Shown one piece after another: positions 7,226 through 16,455 of a stretch of 40,224 nucleotides of DNA (position 1 is its first letter; each line of letters starts with the position of its first letter). The stretch is from Halieaceae bacterium UBA5044 (GTDB taxonomy: Bacteria > Pseudomonadota > Gammaproteobacteria > Pseudomonadales > Halieaceae). Location: NCBI GenBank assembly GCA_002416125.1, contig DIBU01000005.1, forward strand, positions 1-40,224, read 5' to 3'. A program made the position numbers and the translations under genes. The notes beneath the pieces are model-generated. The model did not search any database and was not told where the DNA came from. It was given only the letters and a program-made list of their open reading frames with translations.

Positions 7226-7636
7226 GTGAAGCCTCCCCGACTGCAATCGGCGCTGATCGCGCTGGCTGTGGCACTCCTTGTCGGGGCGTTACTGGCCTGG
7301 GTAATCCACCCGCAACTCAGCAGCAACCGCCGCAGCGATGCAATGAACAGTCTGCTCCGTGCACAGCTCCTGCAACAGCGCTGGCATTCGGCGCACGGGC
7401 GTTTCGGCAGTGTGCAGGACATCTGGCCTCACCCACAGGGACTCTCCCTGGCCGGACACTATGTCCTTGGCGACGCCACGGATATTCTGCCCGAAGGCCC
7501 GAGTGAAGCGGCTTACGCCATGCAGGCAACACCGCGAGGTCGCCAGGCCGACGACCCCTGCGGCACCTTCGTGGTGACACAGGACGGTGTCCTGCTGCAA
7601 GCGCCCTGGGCCGGAGCCGCCTGCTGGTCGCGGTGA
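7226..7636 (+). CDS. PilE-like type IV pilin-related protein lacking a prepilin peptidase site
   Basis: 136 residues from a GTG at 7226, the first possible start after an in-frame TGA. One membrane segment (about residues 8-27) is followed by RRSDAMNSLLRAQLLQQRW, which resembles the alpha-helical spine of PilE-type minor pilins. The C-terminal part has CGTFVVTQDGVLL...ACW, the cysteine-bracketed D-region of that family; the true PilE of this window ends with RCGSYSLDAAGV...ACW. There is no G-[FILV]-x3-E cleavage site, so it cannot be processed as a standard pilin. It may be a degenerate pilin held by an uncleaved anchor, or a pilin-fold protein with another job. Located beside the DUF4124 gene, far from the pil operon. 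Confidence 0.6.
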   Translation: MKPPRLQSALIALAVALLVGALLAWVIHPQLSSNRRSDAMNSLLRAQLLQQRWHSAHGRFGSVQDIWPHPQGLSLAGHYVLGDATDILPEGPSEAAYAMQATPRGRQADDPCGTFVVTQDGVLLQAPWAGAACWSR

Positions 7637-7648
7637 AGCGACCAGCAG
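7621..7648. terminator. Shared hairpin between convergent genes
   Basis: Perfect 11-bp stem CTGCTGGTCGC (7621-7631) / GCGACCAGCAG (7638-7648) with a six-base loop. It spans the stop codon of the pilin-like gene and lies 9 bases beyond the clpB stop, so it could end transcripts from both sides. There is no T-run on either strand, so intrinsic termination is uncertain. Confidence 0.4.
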
Positions 7649-7657
7649 CGACCTGAC

Positions 7658-10234
7658 TCAGGCCTTGCTGAACGTGCTGCCTTCACCAGCCACATCCACC
7701 CGAATCGTGTCCCCCGGTACAAACTCACCGGACAGGATACGCTGTGCCAGGGGGTTCTCCAGCTCCTGCTGGATAGCGCGCTTCAGGGGGCGGGCACCGT
7801 ATACCGGGTCGTAGCCGACAGCGGCGAGGCGGTCCATGAAGGCATCGGTAATCTCGATGGACAGTTCGCGCTCTGCCAGACGCTTGCGCAGCCACTGCAG
7901 CTGGATGTCGGCGATATGCCGGATCTGGTCCGCGGCCAGCGGATGGAAGACCACCGTCTCGTCGATACGGTTGACGAACTCGGGACGGAAGTGCCGCCCG
8001 ACCACACCCATCACCGCCGCTTTCATCGCCGGGTAGTTCTCCTCGCCCGACATTTCCTGAATCAGATCTGAGCCGAGGTTCGACGTCATCACGATCACGG
8101 TGTTGCGGAAATCGACCGTACGCCCCTGGCCATCAGTCAGGCGCCCGTCGTCCAGCACCTGCAGCAGGATATTGAACACATCCGAGTGGGCCTTTTCGAT
8201 TTCATCCAGCAAGAGCAGGGAATACGGGCGCCGGCGCACAGCCTCGGTCAGATAACCGCCCTCCTCGTAACCCACATACCCGGGCGGTGCGCCGATCAGC
8301 CGGGCCACGGAGTGCTTCTCCATGAACTCGGACATATCGATGCGCACCATGGCCTGCTCGCTGTCGAACAGGAACTCGGCCAGGGCCTTGCACAGTTCGG
8401 TCTTGCCGACCCCGGTCGGCCCCAGGAACAGGAACGAACCGTTGGGGCGATTGGGATCGGAGAGGCCGGCGCGCGAGCGACGCACGGCATCGGATACCGA
8501 CTTGACCGCCTCGTCCTGGCCGACAACCCGCTGGTGCAGGAAGTCTTCCATACGCAGCAGTTTCTCGCGATCACCCTCCAACATCTTGGATACCGGTATG
8601 CCGGTCCAGCGGGATACCACCTCAGCCACCTCTTCATCGGTAACCTTGTTGCGCAGCAGCGTGCGCTCCTCGGTTTCGGCTGCCTGTGCGGACGCCAGCT
8701 GCTTCTCCAGCTCCGGTATGCGCCCGTACTGCAGCTCGGACATGCGGGTGAGGTCGCCGGCACGGCGCGCTGCCTCCAACTCGAGCTTGACCTGTTCAAG
8801 GTCACTCTTGACCTGTGCCTCGCCCTGCAAGGAGGCCTTCTCTGCCTTCCACACTTCCTCCAGATCCGAGTATTCGCGCTCGACCTTGTCGATTTGCTCG
8901 GTGAGCAGTTCCAGCTGCTTGCGGGCCCCGGCATCGGAGTCCTTTTTCACGGCTTCGCGCTCGATCTTGAGCTGAATCAGGCGGCGCTCAAGCCGATCCA
9001 TGGCCTCGGGCTTGGAATCGATCTCCATACGGATACGGCTGGCGGCCTCATCAATGAGGTCGATGGCCTTGTCCGGCAACTGCCGGTCGGTGATATAGCG
9101 TGTCGAGAGCCGGGCCGCAGCGATGATGGCGCCGTCGGTAATATCGACCGAGTGGTGCACCTCATAGCGCTCTTTCAGGCCGCGCAGGATGGCTATGGTG
9201 TCTTCCTCGCTGGGCTCATCCACAAGCACTTTCTGGAAGCGCCGCTCCAGGGCTGCATCCTTCTCGATATACTTGCGATACTCATCCAGGGTGGTTGCGC
9301 CAACGCAGTGCAGCTCACCGCGCGCCAATGCGGGCTTCAGCATGTTCCCGGCATCCATGGAACCCTCGGCCTTGCCGGCGCCCACCATGGTGTGCAGTTC
9401 GTCGATGAACAGAATGACCCGGCCTTCCTGCTTCGAGAGCTCGTTGAGCACGGCTTTCAGGCGCTCCTCGAAGTCGCCACGGTATTTGGCGCCCGCCAGT
9501 AGCGCACCGAGGTCCAGCGACAGAATACGCTTGTCCTTCAGGCCCTCCGGCACTTCGCCATTGATCACGCGCTGCGCCAACCCCTCGATGATGGCGGTCT
9601 TGCCCACACCGGGCTCGCCGATAAGCACCGGGTTGTTCTTGGTGCGGCGCTGCAACACCTGGATCGTACGCCGAATCTCGTCATCACGACCGATTACCGG
9701 GTCCAGCTTGCCCTGCTCGGCCCGCTCCGTGAGGTCGATGGTGTATTTGTCCAGCGCCTGCCGGGACTCTTCGGCTTCCGGGTTGTGCACAGCTTCACCT
9801 CCACGCATCTGTTCAATCGCGCCCTGCAGGGCCAGCGCAGTCACGCCGTGCTGTTTCAGCAGCTCGCCGGCGACACCCTTGCTCTCGACCAGCGCCAGCA
9901 GGACCAGTTCGCTGGAAATGTAGGTATCGCCGCCTTTCTGTGCCAGTTTGTCGCTGACGTTGAGGATGCGCGTCAGGTCGTTGGAGACATGCACATCGCC
10001 GGCATTCCCACTCACCCTGGGCAAGCTCTCCACAGCCTTGCTGACGCCTTCCGCGAGGCCGGTGACATTGGCCCCCACCTTCTGCAGCAGCGGCCGCGTG
10101 GAGCCCCCCTGCTGCTGGAGCAGGGCCGCCAACAGGTGCACGGGCTCTATAAAATTGTGATCCTTGCCCAACGCCAGTGACTGGGCGTCGGCCAGTGCAA
10201 GCTGCAGCTGGTTGGTCAATTTGTCCATTCTCAT
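7658..10234 (-). CDS. clpB: Protein disaggregase ClpB (Hsp104 family)
   Basis: Hexameric AAA+ chaperone that extracts polypeptides from aggregates together with DnaK/DnaJ/GrpE. 858 residues (E. coli 857), and collinear with it. Order: Clp N-domain (1-145), first AAA domain with Walker A GEPGVGKT (about 206-213) and Walker B ILFIDE, coiled-coil middle domain (about 410-525, with ELQYGRIPELEKQL) that contacts DnaK, second AAA domain with GPTGVGKT (about 605-612) and LLLLDE, then the C-terminal domain. No ClpP-binding IGF/L loop is expected in this family. The start is the ATG at 10234, preceded by AAGGAG (10251-10246). A consensus heat-shock promoter lies just upstream, so it can be expressed separately from rluD-pgeF. 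Confidence 0.98.
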   Translation of the reverse strand: MRMDKLTNQLQLALADAQSLALGKDHNFIEPVHLLAALLQQQGGSTRPLLQKVGANVTGLAEGVSKAVESLPRVSGNAGDVHVSNDLTRILNVSDKLAQKGGDTYISSELVLLALVESKGVAGELLKQHGVTALALQGAIEQMRGGEAVHNPEAEESRQALDKYTIDLTERAEQGKLDPVIGRDDEIRRTIQVLQRRTKNNPVLIGEPGVGKTAIIEGLAQRVINGEVPEGLKDKRILSLDLGALLAGAKYRGDFEERLKAVLNELSKQEGRVILFIDELHTMVGAGKAEGSMDAGNMLKPALARGELHCVGATTLDEYRKYIEKDAALERRFQKVLVDEPSEEDTIAILRGLKERYEVHHSVDITDGAIIAAARLSTRYITDRQLPDKAIDLIDEAASRIRMEIDSKPEAMDRLERRLIQLKIEREAVKKDSDAGARKQLELLTEQIDKVEREYSDLEEVWKAEKASLQGEAQVKSDLEQVKLELEAARRAGDLTRMSELQYGRIPELEKQLASAQAAETEERTLLRNKVTDEEVAEVVSRWTGIPVSKMLEGDREKLLRMEDFLHQRVVGQDEAVKSVSDAVRRSRAGLSDPNRPNGSFLFLGPTGVGKTELCKALAEFLFDSEQAMVRIDMSEFMEKHSVARLIGAPPGYVGYEEGGYLTEAVRRRPYSLLLLDEIEKAHSDVFNILLQVLDDGRLTDGQGRTVDFRNTVIVMTSNLGSDLIQEMSGEENYPAMKAAVMGVVGRHFRPEFVNRIDETVVFHPLAADQIRHIADIQLQWLRKRLAERELSIEITDAFMDRLAAVGYDPVYGARPLKRAIQQELENPLAQRILSGEFVPGDTIRVDVAGEGSTFSKA

Positions 10235-10295
10235 TGCTCAATATCTCCTTGCGCGCCAGTCGAAGGTGCTGGCAGTGCATCAATCCATGAGCAGT

Positions 10296-10324
10296 CAATG
10301 GGGGCAAAAAGACCCTGTTTCAAG
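10296..10324 (-). promoter_or_regulatory. Sigma-32 (RpoH) heat-shock promoter of clpB
   Basis: On the minus strand: CTTGAAA (10324-10318), 14-base spacer, CCCCATTG (10303-10296). The consensus is CTTGAAA-N(11-16)-CCCCATNT, so the -35 is perfect and the -10 has a single change in its last base. The predicted transcript starts near 10289, giving a leader of about 55 bases before the clpB ATG. This matches the known heat-shock control of clpB. Confidence 0.85.
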
Positions 10325-10331
10325 TGTGGGT

Positions 10332-11099
10332 TCAGGGTGGACCTGAGGCGCGATTGAGGTAGATCAAGCTTGCCATGCGGCCGGTCACCCCGTCGCGCCG
10401 ATACGAGTAGAAGCGCTGGCGGTCACTGAAGGTACAGAAGCCGCCACCGAAAATGGCTGTCACACCAGCGGCCTGCAACCGCAGCCGCGCCAGCCGGTAG
10501 ATGTCGGCATAGAAATGACCTTTGCGCGCCGCCGGGACAAAGGCCAGAGACGTCTCGGGACCCGCGCCGCCAGCGAGAAACGCGTCCCGGACTTCGGCTC
10601 CCACCTCAAAGGCCCCTGGCCCGATGGCCGGCCCCAGCCAGGCCAGCAGGCGATCGGGGGCCACCGGCAAGGCGTGCACGGTGGCCTCAAGCACGCCCGC
10701 TGCAAGGCCACGCCACCCGGCGTGCGCCGCCGCCACCGCGGTCGCCCCGCGGTCGCAAAACAGCACCGGCAGGCAGTCCGCTGTCAGCACGGCACAGGCA
10801 ATACCCGGGTCGCGCGTCCAGCTACCATCCGCCTCCGGTGTCTCGCCGGCACACTGCGCAGGCACCACCGTAGCGCCGTGCACCTGCGCCAACCACTGCA
10901 CCCGGGTACCTGTGGCGAGGCAGGTCTGCAGCCGCTCTCGGTTGCCCGCCACAGTCGCCGCCTCGTCGCCGACGTGATTTCCCAGGTTAAATGTGTTCCA
11001 GGGTGTGCTGCTCAACCCACCCAGGCGGGTGGTGGCCAGCGCCGACACCGTCGCGGGCGCCGGCCAGTCAGGCGTGATCAGGCCGGGCCTGTACACCAT
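10332..11099 (-). CDS. pgeF: Peptidoglycan editing factor / multicopper-like purine phosphorylase family (YfiH)
   Basis: 255 residues of the YfiH/DUF152 family. Family members have been described as laccase-like polyphenol oxidases, as purine nucleoside phosphorylase/adenosine deaminase enzymes, and in E. coli as PgeF, which keeps L-Ser out of muropeptides. The three metal/active-site blocks are present: QVHGATV, TADCLPVLF and AAHAGWRGLAAG (His, Cys, His). The start is the ATG at 11099 (MVYRPGLITPDWPAP) preceded by GGAGGAAG; the open frame extends 24 codons upstream but that is rluD coding sequence. It overlaps the end of rluD by 32 bases, indicating coupling, as seen widely in gammaproteobacteria. 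The exact in vivo reaction is not decided by sequence. Confidence 0.9.
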   Translation of the reverse strand: MVYRPGLITPDWPAPATVSALATTRLGGLSSTPWNTFNLGNHVGDEAATVAGNRERLQTCLATGTRVQWLAQVHGATVVPAQCAGETPEADGSWTRDPGIACAVLTADCLPVLFCDRGATAVAAAHAGWRGLAAGVLEATVHALPVAPDRLLAWLGPAIGPGAFEVGAEVRDAFLAGGAGPETSLAFVPAARKGHFYADIYRLARLRLQAAGVTAIFGGGFCTFSDRQRFYSYRRDGVTGRMASLIYLNRASGPP

Positions 11100-12042
11100 C
11101 TTCTTCCTCCAGCACGGCCAGCAGGGCGCGCATGTCCTCGGGCAAGGGGCATTCAAACTGCATCGCCTCACCGCTGACCGGGTGCAACAGACCCAGGGAT
11201 TCGGCGTGCAAGGCCTGGCGCGGGAAACCCCGGAGCGCAGTGATCAGTCGCTCCGAGGCGCCGCGGGGGATACGCGGACGCCCACCGTAGGCCGGGTCGC
11301 CGACCAGCGGGTAGTGTCGATGGGCCATGTGCACTCGGATCTGGTGGGTGCGGCCGGTTTCAAGATTCACGGTAATGCGGGTGTGATGAGCAAAGCGACG
11401 GGCGATGCGGTAGTGCGTGACCGCCGGCTTGCCGCCGCTGACCACCGCCATTTTCTTGCGCTGGCGCGGATGTCGCCCAATCGGTTCATCGATGGTGCCG
11501 CCTCCCGTCATGGCCCCGATACATACCGCACAGTACTGGCGCTTGACGGTACGCGCCTGCAGCTGGGCGACCAGGTGATGGTGCGCGGAAAGCGTTTTGG
11601 CCGCCACCATCACGCCCGAGGTCTCCATATCCAGCCGGTGCACAATGCCACCGCGGGGCAACTGCGCCATTGTCGGCGCATGGCCGATGAGGGCGTTGAC
11701 CAGGGTGCCATCGGCATGCCCCGCGGCGGGGTGCACCACCAGGCCCGCGGGTTTGTTCAACACGAGGATGCTCTCGTCCTCGTAGAGGATATCGAGTGCA
11801 ATGCGCTCCGGCTGCCAGCTGACTTCGTCCTCCAGCGCCGCGTCAACGGTGAGCGCCGTGCCCGCCCTGACCTTGTCCCGCGGCCGACACACCTTGCCAT
11901 CCGCCAACAGCTCACCGCGCTTGATCCAGGTCTGCAATCGGGAGCGGGAGTATTCCGGAAACAGCCTGGCTGCTGCCTGGTCAAGCCGCTCGCCGTCGAG
12001 AGCAGCCTCCACTTCAGCTGTGCCACGGATCCTGTCTGTCAT
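11068..12042 (-). CDS. rluD: 23S rRNA pseudouridine(1911/1915/1917) synthase RluD
   Basis: Isomerises uridines in helix 69 of 23S rRNA, needed for normal ribosome assembly and termination. The 324-residue protein has an N-terminal S4 RNA-binding domain (about 17-75, LDQAAARLFPEYSRSRLQTWIKRG) and an RluA-type catalytic domain with GGIVHRLDMETSG, catalytic Asp about 138 (E. coli Asp139), and later the KPAGLVVHP and GRTHQIRVH blocks. Length matches the family. First gene of rluD-pgeF(-clpB), divergent from bamD; the 86-base gap contains both promoters. RluD rather than RluC is favoured by the conserved rluD-pgeF pairing beside bamD. Confidence 0.93.
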   Translation of the reverse strand: MTDRIRGTAEVEAALDGERLDQAAARLFPEYSRSRLQTWIKRGELLADGKVCRPRDKVRAGTALTVDAALEDEVSWQPERIALDILYEDESILVLNKPAGLVVHPAAGHADGTLVNALIGHAPTMAQLPRGGIVHRLDMETSGVMVAAKTLSAHHHLVAQLQARTVKRQYCAVCIGAMTGGGTIDEPIGRHPRQRKKMAVVSGGKPAVTHYRIARRFAHHTRITVNLETGRTHQIRVHMAHRHYPLVGDPAYGGRPRIPRGASERLITALRGFPRQALHAESLGLLHPVSGEAMQFECPLPEDMRALLAVLEEEDGVQARPDHA

Positions 12043-12128
12043 CGGAATTCCTGTTTATGCCCCGTAGGCGATGTGGTTAAATAGCGACCTCAGTACATTC
12101 CCAGTCTATCACGCCAGCGGTTGCCACT

Positions 12129-13022
12129 TTGTTGAAATCACTGAAAATCACTCCGTTCCTGCTGCTCCTCGCCCTGCTCGTCGGCTGTGCCGGGAACGAT
12201 GAACTCGACGATCTGTCTGCCGACAGCGGCGAACAGCAGATGTATGAAAACGCCCAACGCTACCTGCGCAGCCGTAATTACGATCTCGCGGTGCGCAGCC
12301 TGCAGCTGCTGGAGTCACGCTATCCGTTTGGCAAATACGCCGAGCAGGCGCAGCTGGAACTGATTTACGCCCACTACGGGGCCTACGAGCACGAGGCCGC
12401 CGTAGAGGCCGCGGACCGATTCATCCGCCTGCACCCCCAACACCCCAGCGTCGACTATGCGTACTACATGAAAGGACTGTCCGCATACTCGGCAAAGTCC
12501 GACATCTTCGCGCGCTTCCTGCCGACCGACGAAAGCAGCCGCGACATGAAGCATGCGCGGGAGGCCTTCGCCGAGTTTGCCCAGCTGGTGGCCCGCTACC
12601 CCAACAGTCCCTATGCGGCAGACGCCAAGGCACGCATGGTGCACCTGCGCAACCTGCTGGCGCGGCATGAAATCCTGGTGGCCAACTACTACTTCCGCCG
12701 CGGCGCCTATCTGGCCGCCACCAATCGCGGACGCTACGTGGTCGAGAACTTCCAGCGCACACCCGCCGTCGCCGATGGCCTGGCCGTCATGGCCCAGGGC
12801 TACATCCTGCTCGGGATGAACGACCTTGCCGAAGATGCCATCGAGGTGCTGAAGCTCAACTACCCGGACTACCCCGCCCTGGACAAGGACGGGAACTTCC
12901 GTTCGGATTACTCACTGGACGGGCCGGAACGCTCGATCATAAATCGGGTCACGCTGGGCCTGTTCGATCCGCCAGAAGTCCCTGAGTTCGATACCCGGGA
13001 ACTCTACCGCCAACCGCGGTAA
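12129..13022 (+). CDS. bamD: Outer membrane assembly lipoprotein BamD (ComL)
   Basis: Essential lipoprotein of the BAM complex that inserts beta-barrel proteins in the outer membrane. 297 residues; lipoprotein signal LLLALLVGC (lipobox LVGC, Cys about 20) followed by five tetratricopeptide-type repeats: YENAQRYLRSRNYDLAVRSLQLLESRYPFGKYAEQAQLELIYAHY, then the region with VDYAYYMKGL typical of BamD. Somewhat longer than E. coli BamD (245), with a C-terminal extension after the last repeat. The start codon appears to be TTG (12129 or the adjacent 12132) with no strong ribosome site; no ATG fits. It ends flush against the nadE stop, with no base between them. Confidence 0.94.
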   Translation: MLKSLKITPFLLLLALLVGCAGNDELDDLSADSGEQQMYENAQRYLRSRNYDLAVRSLQLLESRYPFGKYAEQAQLELIYAHYGAYEHEAAVEAADRFIRLHPQHPSVDYAYYMKGLSAYSAKSDIFARFLPTDESSRDMKHAREAFAEFAQLVARYPNSPYAADAKARMVHLRNLLARHEILVANYYFRRGAYLAATNRGRYVVENFQRTPAVADGLAVMAQGYILLGMNDLAEDAIEVLKLNYPDYPALDKDGNFRSDYSLDGPERSIINRVTLGLFDPPEVPEFDTRELYRQPR

Positions 13023-14654
13023 CTACTCGCCGGGTGTCCAGGCAGAGGTGATCGGGTAGCGCCGGTCGCGACCGAAGCCGCGGCGCGTAATACGGACTCC
13101 GACAGGCGCCTGGCGCCGCTTGTACTCGTTGAGGTCCACCAGCCGCAACACCCGGTGCACCTGCTCGGCGTCCATGCCCGAGGCAATGATGGCCGCGGCA
13201 CTGAAATCCTGCTCCACATACAGCTCCAGTATGCGGTCGAGTACCGGGTAGGGGGGCAGACTGTCCTCGTCTTTCTGGTCAGGTGCCAGCTCTGCCGAAG
13301 GCGGCCGGTCAATCACACGCTGGGGTATGCATGGCGCTATGCTGTTGCGGTAACGCGACAGTTCGAACACCAGGGTCTTGGGCACATCCTTGAGCACGTC
13401 GAAACCGCCCGCCATGTCGCCGTACAGCGTGGAATAACCCACGGCCAGTTCGCTCTTGTTTCCGGTGGTCAACACCAACAGGCCCTTCTTGTTGGAAATC
13501 GACATCAGCAGCACTCCGCGGCAGCGCGCCTGCAGGTTCTCTTCCGTGGTATCCGTCCGGGTTCCCGCGAACTCGTCCTGCAGTGCGGCCATGAACGACT
13601 CGTAAATTGGCTCGATGGAAATGACCTTGTGAGCCACACCCAGCAGGGCAGACTGCTCCGCAGCATCCTCGACGCTCATTTGCGCGGTGTAGCGGAAGGG
13701 CATCATCACCGCCTCCACCCGCTCGGGACCCAGGGCCTCAACGGCAACCGCCAGGGTCAACGCGGAATCAATGCCACCCGACAGACCCAACACAACGCCA
13801 CGAAAGCGGTTTTTATTCACGTAATCGCGCAGGCCCAGCACCAGGGCCTGCCAGGTTGCCTCCAGCTCGTCCAACGGTGCCGCCTGATCCTCACCTGCCA
13901 GACAAAGCACTTCGCCTTCGCGGTGCGCCGTCAGCCAGTACTCCCCCTCGACAAAGTTCGGCGCTGTGGCCACCCGGTTGCCCTGCGCATCAACGGCGAA
14001 GGAGCCGCCATCAAACACCAGCTCGTCCTGCCCGCCCACCTGGTTCACATAGACGATGGGGCACTGGTTGCTGCGTGCGCGATCCGCCACCAGATCCCAG
14101 CGCTCTATGCGCTTGCCGCGGTGGTAGGGTGAGGCGTTGAGGTTGAGCACCAGCTCGGCCCCGGCGCGTGCCGCTTCACGCACCGGCCCCGGCTCCCAGA
14201 TGTCCTCGCACACCGTCAGTCCGACGCGAACGCCCTCGATCTGCACCACACAGGGACTGTCGCCCTTCTGGAAATAGCGCATTTCGTCAAAGACCTGGTA
14301 GTTCGGCAGACACTGCTTGCGGTATTCCGCGACGATTTCACCCCGATGCAGCACTGCAGCTACGTTATACAGGGCGATGCCCTCCCGGCGCGGATAGCCC
14401 AGCACCAGCCAGCTGTCACCGGTCATCGCCGCCTTGATCGCCTGCAGCGACTGGTTCACACGCAGCTCAATGCTGGGGCGCAGCAACAGGTCTTCGGGGG
14501 GATAGCCGCTGAGGGTCAGCTCGGGGAACACCAGTACCGGTGCGCTGACCTGGCTCTCCGCCCGCCGCATGGCGTCAATAACGCGGGCAGTATTCCCCTC
14601 GAAATCGCCGACGAGGGTATTCATCTGCACCATGAGTATGTTGAGCCTGGACAT
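13023..14654 (-). CDS. nadE: Glutamine-dependent NAD+ synthetase
   Basis: Last step of NAD synthesis: ATP-dependent amidation of deamido-NAD using glutamine. 543 residues with two domains. The N-terminal nitrilase-type glutaminase has the catalytic triad Glu45 (VFPELTLSG), Lys113 (YRKQCLPNY) and Cys149 (LTVCEDIWEPG). The C-terminal synthetase has the PP-loop SGGIDS at 292-297 and GNKSELAVGYSTLYGD. This is the two-domain bacterial form, unlike the ammonia-dependent short E. coli NadE. Its tail abuts the bamD stop without a gap, so any terminator would lie inside the neighbouring gene. The 171-base divergent gap to pilS (14655-14825) shows no element I could identify. Confidence 0.96.
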   Translation of the reverse strand: MSRLNILMVQMNTLVGDFEGNTARVIDAMRRAESQVSAPVLVFPELTLSGYPPEDLLLRPSIELRVNQSLQAIKAAMTGDSWLVLGYPRREGIALYNVAAVLHRGEIVAEYRKQCLPNYQVFDEMRYFQKGDSPCVVQIEGVRVGLTVCEDIWEPGPVREAARAGAELVLNLNASPYHRGKRIERWDLVADRARSNQCPIVYVNQVGGQDELVFDGGSFAVDAQGNRVATAPNFVEGEYWLTAHREGEVLCLAGEDQAAPLDELEATWQALVLGLRDYVNKNRFRGVVLGLSGGIDSALTLAVAVEALGPERVEAVMMPFRYTAQMSVEDAAEQSALLGVAHKVISIEPIYESFMAALQDEFAGTRTDTTEENLQARCRGVLLMSISNKKGLLVLTTGNKSELAVGYSTLYGDMAGGFDVLKDVPKTLVFELSRYRNSIAPCIPQRVIDRPPSAELAPDQKDEDSLPPYPVLDRILELYVEQDFSAAAIIASGMDAEQVHRVLRLVDLNEYKRRQAPVGVRITRRGFGRDRRYPITSAWTPGE

Positions 14655-14825
14655 GGAGTTTCCGCGTTTGCTGTGAGGGAGGCTGTATTTTCCGGGAAAG
14701 CGGCCCCGGCTGCCAGACCCGGGTGCGAATTACTCGCCTACAGCGGATGCACTGCAGCCTGGCGTTTCACACCCTGCACAGCCTGTTACACTAATCGCTC
14801 CACTGGACTCAGGCTCGATTGCCGC

Positions 14826-16451
14826 GTGACTCGACCCGCGATTTTGACCCGGCCTCCCCCACGGGCCGTTTCGCAACAGAATGTTCTGTTGTTTCGTATC
14901 TACGTCGCCTACCGCTCGATGTTGTCCGTGGTGCTGCTGATCATGTTGATCAGCCCCAACACGCGACAACTGGTCGGCGCGTTGAACCCCTCACTGTATG
15001 TTGGCGTGGCGTCCGCCTATCTCGCCTCCAGCGCGCTGCTGCTCGCGGCGTTGGCGTGGCAGTGGCGTTTCAACCAGCGCGCTCTGTTTGGCGTATTCCT
15101 GGTGGACATCATCGCCGTCGTACTGATGGCAGATGCCAGTGGCGGCATGATCAGCGGCTTGCCCGTATTGCTGGTCGTCACCGTGGCGGCCTCGTCGGTG
15201 ATGATCCCCAACCGTACGCTTGCCACGCTTCTGGCGGCCCTCAGCTCACTGGCCATCCTGTCTGACACCGTCTGGCTGATTCTGCGCAACAGCCTGGAGC
15301 TCAATGCGCTGTTTCCCGCCGGGCTGCTAGGACTGCTGATCTTCGGCGTCTCACTGATGGTTCAGTTCGTCGCCACACGCCTCGGGCGCGCCGAGGAACT
15401 GGCGCGGAGCCGCGCCAGCGACCTGTACAACCTGCAGCGCCTCAACGAGCAGATCGTGCAGCATATGCAAACCGGAATTCTGCTGGTCGCCGACAGCGGC
15501 GCCGTGCGCGTCATGAACAAGGCGGCCAGTGTGATGCTGTCGCCGGAACGCCCGATCACCATGGAACAAGGGCGAAAGCTGAGCGACTACAGTGAAGACC
15601 TGGCGCAGCAGTTCCAGCACTGGAGAGAAACCCAGCAGCACCGCGCACAGCCTTTCAGGGTCGCCGAGGATGCACCGGCGGTCATTGCCCACTTCCGCGA
15701 GCTCCAGTCCGGTGGCGAACGGGAGACCCTGGTGTTTATTGAGGACTACACTCCCATTACCCGCTACGCACAATCGCTGAAACTGAATTCCCTGGGGCGC
15801 CTGACCGCAAGCATTGCCCACGAGATCCGCAATCCGCTGGGCGCCATCAGCCATGCCGCACAGCTGTTACGCGAGTCTTCCGGACTGTCCGAGCCGGATC
15901 GTCGCCTCACCGACATCATCCAGCAGCACAGCCGACGGGTGAACCAGACCGTGGAGAGCGTGCTGCAGATATCGAGGCGCGAGCCGCCGAGGCCGGAGTA
16001 CATCCTGCTCGCCGAATGGCTGCCGAACTTTGTGGGCAACTACCTTGATGCGGGCAAGGACATGGCGGAAATCACCATCGATTGCAGCTACCCTGACCTG
16101 CTGGTCGAGTTCGACCAGGAAAACCTGCAACGCGTGCTCACCAATCTGCTGGACAATGCCCTGCGCCACAGCCGCATGGCCACGGGCAGGGAAACCGCCC
16201 GCATCGAGGTCAGCCTGGACTTCACCAAACACCAGTGCCTGATTGACGTGATCGACGCGGGAGCCGGCGTACCCGCCCAGGAGCAGCCGCTGCTGTTCGA
16301 GCCGTTCTACACGACGGTCAGCGAAGGCAGTGGCATGGGGCTGTTCCTGTGCAAAGAGTTATGTGAAATGAACAACGCCGACCTGTACTATCGCAGCACC
16401 ACGCGCGGAGAAAGCTGTTTCCGGGTGGCGCTGAACCAGAGGGACCTGTAG
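14826..16451 (+). CDS. pilS: Type IV pilus sensor histidine kinase PilS
   Basis: Inner-membrane sensor kinase; in Pseudomonas PilS senses pilin levels in the membrane and phosphorylates PilR to adjust pilA transcription. 541 residues: about six transmembrane segments (residues 22-180), a cytoplasmic PAS-like linker (about 200-310), then the HisKA domain with H332 in ASIAHEIRNPLGAISH, an N-box NLLDNALRHS and glycine box GSGMGLFLCKEL. I choose GTG 14826 (MTRPAILTRP), which gives the usual length; the reading frame is open far upstream but that sequence is antisense to nadE. The start has only a weak ribosome site, so it may be a few codons off. Four bases separate it from pilR. Confidence 0.92.
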   Translation: MTRPAILTRPPPRAVSQQNVLLFRIYVAYRSMLSVVLLIMLISPNTRQLVGALNPSLYVGVASAYLASSALLLAALAWQWRFNQRALFGVFLVDIIAVVLMADASGGMISGLPVLLVVTVAASSVMIPNRTLATLLAALSSLAILSDTVWLILRNSLELNALFPAGLLGLLIFGVSLMVQFVATRLGRAEELARSRASDLYNLQRLNEQIVQHMQTGILLVADSGAVRVMNKAASVMLSPERPITMEQGRKLSDYSEDLAQQFQHWRETQQHRAQPFRVAEDAPAVIAHFRELQSGGERETLVFIEDYTPITRYAQSLKLNSLGRLTASIAHEIRNPLGAISHAAQLLRESSGLSEPDRRLTDIIQQHSRRVNQTVESVLQISRREPPRPEYILLAEWLPNFVGNYLDAGKDMAEITIDCSYPDLLVEFDQENLQRVLTNLLDNALRHSRMATGRETARIEVSLDFTKHQCLIDVIDAGAGVPAQEQPLLFEPFYTTVSEGSGMGLFLCKELCEMNNADLYYRSTTRGESCFRVALNQRDL

Positions 16452-16455
16452 CAAG

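Noticed and set aside
8186..9502. A 438-codon plus-strand frame across clpB
   Set aside because: Antisense shadow of a strongly conserved gene; no recognisable protein features or start signal.
14346..14825. Extension of pilS 160 codons upstream
   Set aside because: That stretch is antisense to nadE and the shorter protein already has the full set of membrane helices.
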